A stretch of DNA of 64,000 nt from Aaosphaeria pasadenensis (taxonomy: Eukaryota > Ascomycota > Dothideomycetes > Pleosporales), in NCBI GenBank assembly GCA_022813625.1, contig JAKLMB010000012.1, positions 930,001 through 994,000 of the forward strand, read 5' to 3'. How positions within the stretch are numbered: the stretch's first letter is position 1; every line of letters begins with the position of its first letter. Below are positions 33,874-45,722 of this stretch, in pieces. The position numbers were made by a program, and so were the translations under genes. A model generated the notes under the pieces. The model was not told the origin of the DNA, did no database searches, and saw only the letters and a program-made list of their open reading frames with translations.

Positions 33874-36585
33874 ATGCAAATAATGACGGACGAAGTACCT
33901 AGCGTGAGGTGTCTATCTGGTTCGACACCTATCCAGCTATCGCAAGATAATATCTGCAATCCTGGGTTCTATTGTATGTATTATTTCATGATGCTCAATC
34001 GAGACTTGGTTTTCTCCCATATTTATAGTCCTAGGTCCGAACAACACACAATCAGATCCACCAGAATACTGTCCACCCACGGAGTCATGCCAGTACATCC
34101 GTTCTCAAGCTAGCCGCAATGTTTGCCCAGGACCTCAAGGTGTCTTTGAGCCTAGTCTGTGCCCACCAGGGAAATACTGCCCAAACAGAGGGAAGGAGCT
34201 CTTGCAATGTCCTGTCCACCATTATTGTCCGGAGGGCACCCTGCAACCCATCAAGTGCACAAGTGTTTCGGTCTGCCGCAGTGGCTCGTTTCGCGAATTT
34301 GATCTTACGGGTATTGTATTGATTGTGATCATAGACGTGGCATTATGCTTTCTATCATGGTGGCTTCAAAGAAGACTGAAGTGCAGATCAGCATCTTCTA
34401 GACTCAACCGCTGCGAAGAAGATGCACGTGCTGCCAACGTCGTTTGCGCCGATGGCGAGCAAGATGACGATTTCGCGAGCCTCAACGCTCGGGAACTCGT
34501 AGTCTCAATGTCAAAATGGTCCAGAGATAATCTGCAAGGACTTACATTCGAATATTCGGATTTGAGTTATACAATCCCTCGCGGCAACGTAGAGGTTTTA
34601 CATTCAATGTCAGGCATCATCCAACAAGAAACACTGCATGCCATAATGGGCGCCTCTGGCGCAGGAAAATGTAGGTTCTTACCAGTCTTTGGGGGCATTA
34701 CGGCTAATCTGAGTAGCTACGTTTGTTGACCTGGTGATCGGAGGGAAAGAGCCTAAGACAGGTTCTGTGCAAGTCAACGGAGCAAAGATGAAATCTTCTG
34801 AGTGTGTCCTCTATCACAAGTGTCAGTCAAGCATACTCACAACTACTAGTCGCAAGAATTATATTGGATACGTCGCTCAAAACGATGCACTGCTACCGGA
34901 ACTGACAGTGCGCGAAACCATGATGCACTCTGCGGGCGTACGTCTTCCCAGGTTGTTGTCTGATGCACAACGCTCACAGCATGTTGATCGAATCATCCGG
35001 TGTCTGGGATTGGAACATGTTCAACATAATATTATCGGAGATTTCGAAAGCCATGGTCTCTCAGGAGGCGAGTACAAGCGCGCAAGTATAGGCGTTGAGC
35101 TCGCAGCCGCGCCACTGGCGCTGTTCTTGGATGAGCCAACCTCAGGTTTAGATTCTACATCGGCACTTACATTGATCAGATTGCTTAGGAAACTTACGCG
35201 TGCTGGTATGACAATCGTGGTAATCTTACACCAACCGAGGAAGGAAATTTTCAATTGCTTGGATAGCTTGACACTACTACACCAAGGCAGGCAGATGTAC
35301 CAAGGTTCGCGGGATAATGTACAAAGTCACTTTGAGAGATTAGGATATGACTTTGCGGGTACTTCGAATACGGCGGACCTAATCCTGGACATCATTTCCA
35401 GTGAGCAGAAGACATTGACCTCTACTAATGGAGAAGCAAAGGGAGAGGAATCGACGAACGACGAGTTCCGAGCTACCTCTCGGTGGACAAGACGCAGCAA
35501 TGATGTCAGCAATAGTGGGACCAAATTTCTTCCTCTCTGTCGAGCGAGCTGGATAACACAGTTCTGGCTTTGTCTCGTTCGTTCCTTGAAACAACAACAG
35601 CGCCGGGCCTTTAGCTTCTACCTAGAGATCGGTGTTGGAGGCATTGCTGGACTCATTATTGGCCTGTCACTGTATTCATATAAGGGCCAGCACATGCAAG
35701 GGATTTATCTGTCCCCTTTCGAGCGACTTTCAAGTTCAGCAAACCCGAATACCCCCGCCATGATTGGCCTGATGGTGTGCATGGCTATTGGGCTTGCGGC
35801 TTCGCCATCTGGCGTGAAGACTTTTGGAGAGGAGAGTAAGTGCAACCATTTCAAGATGAGACTCCGCTAAATGATCTATTGTAGACATTCTTCGATGCAA
35901 AGAAGCGAGTTCCGGGCATAGCCAATCAGCATATTACTTAGGTAAAGTGGTATCGACATTTCCAAGGCTAGCCATATCTGCGCTACAATTTACTTCATTC
36001 TACACTATTCTAGCCACGCCTAGAATGACTTACTGGGAAAACTTCAGTATTATCGTTCTTTACTTCTACAGTAACCTTGCACCAGCCTTTTCGAGGTACA
36101 TAAAGATCTAACAAGTTGCAGCAATCTACGGTCTGGCGTCTTGCTGTTCGTTCATAGTCAGCAGACAAGATGGGCCTCTTATGGCTGTAATTTTGTGCCT
36201 TATAGTGAGTGTACTGGGTGGCTACGGACCTTCATTGTATGTGGTGAAACAGTGGCATTTGGAATGGTTGTGGAGGATGTTTCCTGGAGTAAGCTGCACA
36301 CTTCACTTACAGCTCCATGGAGAAGTAAACATTGACCGAATCCACAGACATGGGCAAGCGAGGCATACGTCGATCGCACGTTTCGCCGATCAGCTTATCT
36401 TTACAACATCAACGGTGCCGCCCAGGCAACGGGTTTTAGCCTCGGCAGATACCACCTAGACATTAGGTGCGTTGTTATCAACTCATTGCATCTTATGCTG
36501 ACGCATTATACACAGCATGATTTTTATTTTGGGGTCGGTCTATCGAGTCGTAGCCTTCGGTAGCATGCTTGTGAGGAAGCCTTGA
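33874..36585 (+). CDS. ABCG half-transporter with Cys-rich ectodomain (Adp1-like)
   Basis: White-brown-complex ABC exporter. Exons: 33874-33973, 34035-34670, 34717-34801, 34850-35835, 35885-36070, 36122-36288, 36348-36466, 36516-36585; 782 aa with no stops, although the raw frames look broken. The N-terminal region is Cys-rich (PPEYCPPTESCQ, CPPGKYCPN, CPVHHYCPEGT), as in yeast Adp1 and plant ABCG24/28, followed by one membrane span. ATPase: Walker A GASGAGKST split by the 46-nt intron at 34671-34716, signature LSGGEYKR, Walker B LALFLDEPTSGLD. After that comes the six-helix ABC2 domain. The 48-nt intron 34802-34849 is a multiple of three. The start is uncertain, as a signal peptide may be encoded further upstream. 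Pairing with a divergent P450 suggests product export. Confidence 0.88.
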
Positions 36586-37190
36586 GGCAGAATGGTGCAC
36601 ATGTCCCAGTTTAGGAGTAATCGTGTAACGTAGATACATACTGTCGGAATTGCCTTTTTTTCATGTTCGTCAAATCCCATGCTTGACTAAATGCAATATA
36701 GAGTGAATGTATGGGTGGATGCACATATCACAAACCTTTGACACACTTCCGTAGAGTAGGTGCAAGTTGCGATGTTCAAAGCATGCAGCACTTACTCTCC
36801 TGGGTACCAAGAGATGTTAAGGCAAATGCCCAAGACTAAAGGCAACTGATGGGGTTTCATCATATATCGAGTAGTTCGGGGGCCATCATTTGAGAAGCCG
36901 ATGTGTATGCAGCTGGGGCATCTGCAGCACAACAACCTCCCAAAAGGGAACAGAGGCTTCCAGACCTGCATAGAGTGTCTACGTTGGACACAAACACCAT
37001 AAGTTCGGAAAGTCTTGCAATCTAGATCATGTGCACCCTCTAGTCCTAACAATTGCATCTGTATCGGTGGGCGGATCAGTGGTTATTATCCTCCTGAAGA
37101 ACATCAACTTCAACTTCTTCTGTAACTTGATTCCCTTGCCATTATCAATTCCTACGTTTCAATTTTGTCCCATTTCATCTTTTCCTCACA
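36586..37190. other. Intergenic, nothing recognised
   Basis: 605 bp separating the ABCG gene from the PTH11-like gene. No coding or RNA feature was supported. Confidence 0.5.
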
Positions 37191-38546
37191 ATGGATCAAC
37201 TTCCCATGATGCGATCGACGTATGATCTTGCCACTATTTATCGGATCGAGCACGCTGGCAGAGTCAGCCTGCCAGTATCACGAGTGAGTACATCCTCACG
37301 ATGATAATGAAGTAGGATGCTGTATACTGATCAGTTATGGAAAGACCATCGCCGTTTTCTTCTTTGGCATCGCATGTATCGCTGCCATTGGTAGACTCAT
37401 AGTCCGCCTAACCATCAGACGCCGCCTGTATTTTGACGATTACGTGCTGTTCTTTGGTTTAGCCTCCCTTGGAGCGGCTATGGGAGTATACATCAAATTC
37501 AGTTGGCTCATATACGTTCTGAATATCATCAAGTATGATCCAACAGTAATACCGACCGTTTCTGATCTGCAAGACATTATGAACGCTCAAGCAATCAACT
37601 ACTCTCTCATGGCGCTCATGTGGTCAGCAATATTTCCAGTGAAGCTCTGTTTTCTCATCAACTTCAAGGTATTAATATTAAACATGAGCCAAAGAATCGT
37701 CGTTTGGTACTGGACTACGCTTACGCTCGTCTTATTGGTTTGGGGCTTCTTGATCACAGAGTCTTTCATTATATGTCCTTACACTGGAGACGCACTTCGT
37801 ACGTATTTAACGAAGCTTTTACAGGAAATGAGCTAATTGAGAATAGTGCAGCACTGTACACCTGAGACGCCATACAAACTCACAATCGCAGGCAACTGGC
37901 TCGCGTTTGTCTTCGACGCCATTACGGACCTGATGAGTGAGTTTACTTCGCTTTGATAAAGGTCATAGTAGGTACTAACTCAATCGAAGTCGTTGCTATT
38001 CCCGTCTACATACTACGAAATGTCCGCATCAGGCTCACGCAAAAGGTTGCCATTGCTTCATTTCTTTGCCTCTCTTCGGCAATGGTAGTTCTCGCAATCG
38101 TGCGTCTCAGTCTCAGCCGGTACAAAGGTTGGGGAGACTTAGCTACACAATACGTCTTACTCTTTATTGAGGCATGTGTCGCTATTACGATGGCTTCAGT
38201 AGCAGCATATCGGGCTGTGTTTGTTGAGCACAGCCGCCAACGCGACCGCGAAGAACAGGCTCTGCCGGAAGAACAGAGACGCGTGCACCATATCAATGGC
38301 AAAAACTTCCAGCTGAAAGAAATACCTGCGGATAGTCTTTCAGGCCGCGTGAAGCAACTGAGAGAGGGTCATGAAGGAAGGTACCTGGAACGCCCGAAGA
38401 CAGGTGGTCCAAACCTAAGCACGGTCTTGAGTTTCGTGCAGAAAGTGGGTAGAGGAGAAAGTCATGTTACAGGAGCATCGACGCATAATTTGAATAGCGT
38501 GGGTAGTATCGATGACTCAACGAAACGAAAAGATAGTATCATTTAG
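37191..38546 (+). CDS. PTH11-type integral membrane protein (fungal rhodopsin-like domain)
   Basis: Seven-helix membrane protein of the fungal family related to PTH11-type putative receptors. Exons: 37191-37283, 37345-37798, 37847-37936, 37990-38546; 397 aa. Landmarks are RRLYFDDYVLFFGL after helix 2, the conserved cysteine-bearing loop (HCTPETPYKL), GNWLAFVFDAITDLMIVAIPVYIL spanning the join at 37936/37990, and a charged cytosolic tail of about 115 residues with QRDREEQALPEEQRR. The acceptors at 37344 (AAAG) and 37846 (AATAG) were chosen because only these keep the reading frame. The ligand is unknown. The link to neighbouring metabolic genes is positional only. Confidence 0.85.
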
Positions 38547-39758
38547 AGTCCAGTGAACCTGCAGCCATAGTCACGCCCTTGGTGTTAGTTGGTAGGCTTC
38601 TGATGTTGCATCTTTCGTCTTCCACCCCAGACAGCATCTCTCCCTCGTTATTATGGAATTTCTATCATTACATTCAGGAACATAGCGGAAGGCTTCAATT
38701 TGGAATAGTAACTATCTAAACTATGACCGTCTTTCAATCGCGATTCATGATTAATAATCACCCTTGACAGAGTGACAGAGTCCAGTCAATCTTCTTTTGC
38801 TTCGGCTTTCATTGATGCCTATGGACTTCGCCTTCGAAGATCTCTTGTATGCAAAAATCATCTCTGCATGAGGTTTTGATAACACTCGCAGTGTTTCATG
38901 CAATTTGAGGGACCAAATGAGTGGGGTCCAAGCTTTTGCTCCAGATATGTGTCGGCAATGGACACGATAAGAGCTCATGGGGCAGAGCACACGCATATGA
39001 TTATATCGGTAGCTTTTGATGCATCGAGTCAATGATCGATCGTAGGCATTGGCGGCGGAGAGGTGATTCCGCCCCCTCGGTAAGGACAGGATATATGCAT
39101 GTTGCGATAAAATCGAATGGAGCATGATGATGCGAGGACTACGCCTGCGCCTGCTGCAAGACTATTCTTGGTATTGGGCACGCTTCTGGATAATCACTTA
39201 AGTATGTTGTTTTTTTGCCATCGAAATAGTAAGACTGCATCTCTTGCTAGGCAATCGTCCGGATAATGAAATAAGTGCGTTGCCTTATTATACATTAATT
39301 CAACAAGCAGGGAAACGTCCAGCCGCGTGTTCATAGTAAGAATTTTCCGTAAATCTGCATGTGTGAAGATCGCTACAAGGCGCAGTTGAAGGCAAATATC
39401 ATCCCCATATGCTATCATCGAGTTTGAGAGTCAAGATTTCAGGCAATCTTTGTTACTCAGAACCTGGCCCCGTATCATCTGGCCTGATATCAATATTACA
39501 TTGGCAATGGTTGCACGGCAGCTAGTAGACTATGCCCTGAGTGCTCCCTAAGAATGAACTACGTGCGAATGGAAATAATGATCAGGGGATGATCAGGGGC
39601 ATTTTCAGCCTGTGTTCTAGAGCAAAGCAGATGGTGAAGCATAAAAAATGGTCTTGTAAGTCTCTGATTGAAAATTTCCGCATTCACCATTTTATTTGCA
39701 TAAAACATTGACTTCCTTATTCGTTGTTCCTTGTCTATCTAACAAGTCGTATACAACT
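38547..39758. other. 1.2-kb intergenic region, nothing recognised
   Basis: Short frames on the minus strand (for example 38751-39125, 124 codons) are basic and show no domain pattern. The 3' part is the promoter of the P450 at 39759. Confidence 0.5.
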
Positions 39759-41544
39759 ATGGAGTATCTCTATTATTTGGCGGCTTCCCTTACTGTTGCG
39801 CTTTTAGTTCGTACTAGATTGAAAAGAAACGAAGCTTACGCGAGTGGTCCAGTACCATGGCCACTTGTGGGGAATATATGGACTCTTTTCAGACTACATA
39901 CAGATACTGAACGAGTCCTAGCAAGGCTTGGGAGGGAGTATGGTGACTTGACGATGCTATGGATCGGGAATTGGCCAGCTATGGTAATCAATTCCTGTGA
40001 AACTGCCCACGATATCCTACACAAGGTTTGAAGCGTGCCTAATTCTTTAGTACTTACTCACACAGCGACAGGATGGGGCTAAAACGGCATCAAGGCCCAC
40101 TCACAACGGCTTACGCATCAAAGCTGGCCGTGGACGACTGGTCCTCACTCCTGCTGGTCCAGATTTCGTCAAGCTCCGCAAGGTTTATCATGGACTACTC
40201 AACTCAGGTGACCAAAAGAAATCCATCAGCGTGGTCGAGGCCGAATCCATCGTATTCCTCTCGGAGCTACTCAATGCACCACACACGTTCTACGAATCGT
40301 GCGAGAGATATGTACTGAGTATTATCTTCACCTCAGTATATGGCACTCGACTGAAGACAGTCCATAACGAAGTCGTCGCGGGCCTCTTTAGAGTTTGGGA
40401 TGTGATGTTGAAATGTGATTAGATTACCCATGAACTGGAAAGCCTATTCTGACGTTTGCCAGATTTCCAACCAGGTACTGTGTTGCCTGACTTCCTTCCC
40501 TCACTCTTCCGGCTTCCATATTGGGCACAACCGTGGAAGGTATTATCCGATCGACTGATTGGTAGCGAGCTTGCAATACATGATACTTTCATATCACGCA
40601 TCAGGGAATTATCAGATCAGGGTATAGCTCCAGAGTGCTACTGTAGAACACTTTTAGAGCAAAAGGAGAACTATAAGATTGATGATGAACAGCTGCGGGG
40701 TATTCTTGCCATGATCATAGGTGCTGGTTCAGATACCACAGGTTCAGTCATTCAATCATTCTTCAAGGTCATGGCGCTGTACCCCGAAGTTGTTGCACAG
40801 GCACAGCAAGGTATGCTTCACTGCACTACTATTTAGCAGTGTTTCGACACGTAGAATACATGACTGACGCACCACACAGAATTAGACCAAGTAGTCGGCC
40901 GCTCTCGGTTGCCATCATTGGAAGACCAACCCAACCTTCCGTACATTCGAGCAGTGATTAAGGAAGTACATCGTTGGGCACCCATCGGATGCATTGGAAT
41001 TCCTCACGCCGCCACGGAAAGCTTTTCGCACAATGGTCGCTTGATACCGAAAGGTACAATAATTTTTCCAAACTTGGTGACTTTGAACCGTGACCCTTCA
41101 CGGTATGCCGATCCAGATAAGTTCGATCCTTCTCGGTTCTTCGATGACCCAAACAACGCGTCTGCATGTGCCGTACATGCCGACTGGAAGCAGAGGGATC
41201 ATTTCCATTATGGTTTCGGGCGCCGTCTTTGTCCGGGAGTGGACATGGGTGAACTGAGTTTGTTCATCGCCGTTTCTCGGATCCTGTGGGCGTTCGACAT
41301 TCGCAAGAATGCAAATTGCAAGCTGGACATGTTCGAAAAAATTTGTAAGTTTACAACAGAGGCGTATTTATACCGTAGCCTTCTATGAAATAGATAAACT
41401 AATATGAGGATCGTAGATGGACTTGCCACGAAGCCGAAGCCATTCCTGGTGGACGTCATCGTCAGGGATAACGACGCACGGCGAGTTATTGAGGACATGA
41501 ATTTAAGAATTAGTACAGAGGGTAGTAGTGGTCTCGACATGTAG
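39759..41544 (+). CDS. Cytochrome P450, OrdA/CYP64-like
   Basis: Microsomal haem monooxygenase, 518 aa. Exons: 39759-40025, 40066-40414, 40463-40810, 40880-41344, 41417-41544. N-terminal anchor (YYLAASLTVALLV) and a proline hinge (GPVPWPLVGNIW). The I-helix motif AGSDTTGS is complete, as is EVHR (ExxR). The haem loop reads FHYGFGRRLCPG, with the ligand Cys near residue 439. The last exon supplies the usual C-terminal strand (GLATKPKPFLVDV). This pattern is what I associate with fungal secondary-metabolism P450s such as O-methylsterigmatocystin oxidoreductase; the substrate here is unknown. Intron 1 is only 40 nt, at the low end for this genome, but both ends are canonical and the frame resumes cleanly. 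The gene lies at the end of the accessory segment. Confidence 0.92.
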
Positions 41545-42443
41545 ATAGACTGACATTTGGTAGGGAGAGCTTGATCTCAAACTGTGGAGCAAATTGTTTT
41601 CTTCAGGTGGTCAATCAATAGGCATAAGGCAAATTGCGGATATTAGCATTACGGGCCTACAATAAAGAACATTGATAAACTATGCTTAACAGAACAAATA
41701 ATGCTAAAATACAATTCATTCAGAAGCGACATGCGATATGTACTTGAAATCCTGATACGCCTATGATGGTTTCCGATAATCAATTGAAGAATGAATATAC
41801 TTGTGTAGAGTCTAGTTCAAGTATACTTATTTGTACATGTCGATGTCGGTAGTGAATGCTGAATGAGTTTACGATAAGAGACTTGCGATAAGCGAGTTCT
41901 GCCCTATAAGGCGACAACCGTCCGTCTCCGAGGTTGACTTTCCCGATTTGGGCGGAAAGTGCCCGTAGTACAAGACCACGTGACTTGGCGTTGAGGCAAC
42001 AGCGCGATTTAGCAACCAACTTCCTACGGGCGGCAGGCTTGCAGAACTTTTTCCCTTTGTCGCTGTCGATTTCTTTCTTCCTTTCTCCAATTCGACGACA
42101 TGGACTGATCCAACTAACTTTCTTCTAGTGATTGTCGACTTACACAAAAAGAAAAAGAGAATTCGCCACCCAAAAAGCGTGAGACCGCGAGCAGGCGAAC
42201 GCGACCCAATCGATCAGCACGCGGAATCTTCAGGGGTGTGTGGCCAATTGTCCCACCTGGACTGAACACCATAGGCTAGTGCTCTTTCCCACCTTTTCAC
42301 TCTCTCACTCTCTCTCCGGCACAAATGCGTTCTACTTTGTCACTCCGATAGTCCCTGTGTTCCCCATCGCAGTTGTGTTGGCAACCCCTTGAATCAATCT
42401 CTCTCGTCGTCGTTCACCTCGCTTCCACTTATCGTTCCATACA
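41545..42443. other. Intergenic boundary between accessory and core gene blocks
   Basis: 900 bp. The 3' half is pyrimidine-rich near 42290-42440 (CTCTCTCACTCTCTCT-like tracts), typical of fungal core promoters and 5' UTRs, and leads into RAD16. Confidence 0.5.
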
Positions 42444-45400
42444 ATGGCGCGGGATGGCAGCAGGCGCTCTCTTCGCGGGCTAAATGCTAACAACACTCAA
42501 GACGTAGATATCACCCAGGTAGATTCACCTGAATCTGGCACAGGTATGTTTTCCAGTGAAATCATTCGATTCCTTCACTTCACCCTCGCCTGCACGGACT
42601 AATATTTACTTATATCCACCAGCTTCACTCGCCACCTCCACAAAAACTCAAAGGAGCACAACAACCCGCAACTCTACCAGCAGGCGAACACGTACCTCTC
42701 GCATCACCGTAGCAAACTCTTCTGACGAGGAAGACACCGAGGCTATCGAACCAACCGAAACTACACTCGCTCCAAGCCGACAGCTTCTCAAGGAAGTCCG
42801 CATTCCTATCATGGCTCCCAAGAAGAGTGTCGTACCCTCACGTCCAAGGCTTCCGGTCGCGAATGGCTTCATGAACGATGCAGAAAGCTCATTGGACTCG
42901 CACTCCTTCGACAATTCCGATTACGAGACCCCCGGTACAAGCATATCTACAACTCCCGCTCTACCATTGGGTCGCGGACGTCCAACACGCAAGAGCGGTC
43001 TCAGTGAGCTCAATGAACCCCTGAGCACGTCCTCCCGGAAGCGATCTCGGATTGTTATTGCAGACTCTGAGGATGAAGGTGGTGAAGATGCAATGGATAT
43101 GTCTCTTGACGCACAGTTGGCCAGGCAGATTCAAAAGGAAGAATACGCACAGGCAAATAAACGTCAGAAGTCTGGATATGAAGATGGGACTTCTTTCGTC
43201 GTCGATGATGATGATGATGATGATCTTAGTTCGGTCCCCTCAGAGATTGATGACCTATCTGACGAGCCACTCATGACAAAAGGAAAGGGCAAAGGCAAGG
43301 CTAAGGCGACGAAGAAAGCAAAGGGCAAAGGAAAGGCAAAAGTCGAGCAACGGCCCAGGGGTACAACATCTAGAAGGGCAGCATCCTCCAAGCAGCAGAA
43401 TGGCGATGACTCGGATGCATTCGTGTCGGCTGATGAGCTTTTGTCAGGTGATGAGAGTGTCATACTTGGATCCAGTGGAGTCGAGTATGCTGAGGACGAT
43501 TATGTCGAAGACAACGATGCTGAAGATGGCGATAATGAGCCACTTATGATTGCATCACAACGATCCAAGACGGACAAAAGGCGGCGTCCAGTCCGTGCAG
43601 CCCGAGGCCAAAGGAAGACCAAGACCCTCACTGCCAAGGAGAGGAGGGAGAGGGATAACCGATTGGCCAGGTTCGCTCACATCGAGGATAAGTGGGAGCG
43701 AAAGAGAGCCATGAATCGTGAACGAGCAGAACAGAATCACCCGAAGCTGCTCAGTATGTGGGACGACCTGGCCAAGATTCCGGTGTTGGAAGTGCAGAAA
43801 GCCGAGCAGCCAAAGTCAATCAACAGGCGCCTGAAACCATTCCAACTTGAAGGGCTCAGCTGGCTGAAGCGACAGGAACAGACTGGCTACAAGGGAGGTC
43901 TGCTAGGAGATGAAATGGGTATGGGTAAAACCATTCAAGCAGTCTCACTGATCATGTCAGACTACCCAGTCAAAGAGCCTACCCTGGTTGTCGTACCGCC
44001 CGTTGCTCTCATGCAATGGACCAACGAGATCCGTGAATACACTGATGGCAAGCTCAATGTGCTTGTGTATCATGGCACCAATGCCAAGTGTAAGAAAATG
44101 ACTGTCAAAGATCTAAAGAAATTCGACGTCATCATGGTGTCCTACAACAGCCTGGAGTCTTTACATCGCAAGGAGACCAAGGGTTGGAGCCGCGGAGACA
44201 ATATAATCAAGGAAGCGTCGCCTCTTCATGCCATACATTATCACCGCCTCATCCTCGACGAGGCACATAGCATCAAGTCACGCGTCACAGGAGTGGCCAA
44301 GGCTTGCTTTGCACTGAAGGGAACTTACAAGTGGTGCTTGTCGGGTACACCTGTACAGAATCGAATTGGAGAGTTCTTCTCCCTTTTGAGGTTCCTGGAA
44401 GTCCGCCCTTTTGCAGATTACTTTTGCAGATCTTGCCCTTGCGAACAGCTCCATTGGCAAGTCGATGAGGAATATCTGTGTACTGCTTGTGGTCACGGAA
44501 TGTCGGAGCATATCTCAGTCTTCAACCAAGAACTTCTTAATCCCATTACAGGCGATGACCCAGAGTTACGTGAAGACGCTCTCACGAAGCTTCACATGAT
44601 CACCGCTCGTATCATGCTTCGTCGCATGAAGCGGGATCACACTAATTCGATGGAGTTGCCCATGAAGGACATCGTCATTCACAATGAGTTCTTCAGCGCG
44701 GTTGAGCGAGATTTCTCTACATCCATCATGACAAACACATCACGCAAGTTCGACACCTACGTTGCACAGGGAGTCATGCTCAATAATTATGCCAACATTT
44801 TCGGTTTGATCATGCAAATGCGACAGGTTGCCAACCATCCGGATCTGCTCCTAAAGAAGACTGCAGCAGAGGGCAGCCAGAACGTCTTTGTGTGCAATAT
44901 CTGTGACGAGCCTGCCGAGGACGCCATTCGCTCTCGCTGCCATCACGAGTTCTGTCGCGCCTGTGTGAAAGACTTCATGGAGACTTGCGAATCGTCTGGC
45001 ATTGACGCAGACTGCCCGCGCTGCCACATTGGACTCTCGATCGACTTTGAGCAACCGGAACTCGAGCAAGATGAGGAGCAGGTCAAGAAGACGTCCATCA
45101 TCAATCGCATCAAGATGGAGAACTGGACCTCTTCGACCAAGATCGAGATGCTCGTGTACGACCTCTACAAGCTCCGAAGCAAGAAGCAGACCTTGAAGTC
45201 TATCGTCTTCAGCCAGTTCACATCAATGTTGCAGCTCATTGAGTGGCGCCTCCGCCGCGCTGGTTTCAACACCGTTATGTTAGATGGCAGCATGACACCC
45301 GCCATGCGTCAAAAGAGCATCGAGCACTTCATGACAAACCCAGACGTCGAAGTTTTCCTCGTCTCCCTCAAAGCCGGCGGCGTAGCACTGAACCTGACCG

Positions 45401-45722
45401 AAGCATCCCGCGTCTTCATCGTAGACCCGTAAGTTCAAACCCCTCCTCTAGCATTCCCCATCGACGACATTTCACTGACTCCAACAAAAACAGATGGTGG
45501 AACCCAGCCGCAGAATGGCAGTCCGCCGACCGCTGCCACCGCATCGGCCAGAAGCGACCCTGCGTCATCACCCGCCTCTGCATCGAAGACAGCGTCGAGT
45601 CGCGCATGGTCGCGCTCCAGGAGAAAAAGGCCGCCATGATCGCAGGCACCGTCAATAACGACAAGGTCGCCATGGACCGCCTCAGCCCCGAGGACCTGCA
45701 GTTTCTTTTCCGCGGCTCCTGA
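42444..45722 (+). CDS. RAD16: RAD16-like DNA repair ATPase/ubiquitin ligase
   Basis: SWI2/SNF2 ATPase with an inserted RING finger; in yeast Rad16 works with Rad7 in global-genome nucleotide excision repair of non-transcribed DNA. Exons: 42444-42543, 42623-45428, 45494-45722; 1044 aa. The N-terminal 400 residues are disordered: Ser/Thr-rich, a run of Asp from a GAT repeat near 43203-43224, then Lys/Gly-rich blocks. ATPase motif I GDEMGMGKT is near residue 461, motif II LDEAHSIKS follows, then a cysteine pair (CRSCPCEQ). The RING is CNICDEPAEDAIRSRCHHEF near residue 790 with CPRCH. The helicase C half ends with VDPWWNPAAEWQSADRCHRIG, spanning the last intron. The C-terminus DRLSPEDLQFLF is the usual Rad5/Rad16 ending. 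Confidence 0.96.
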
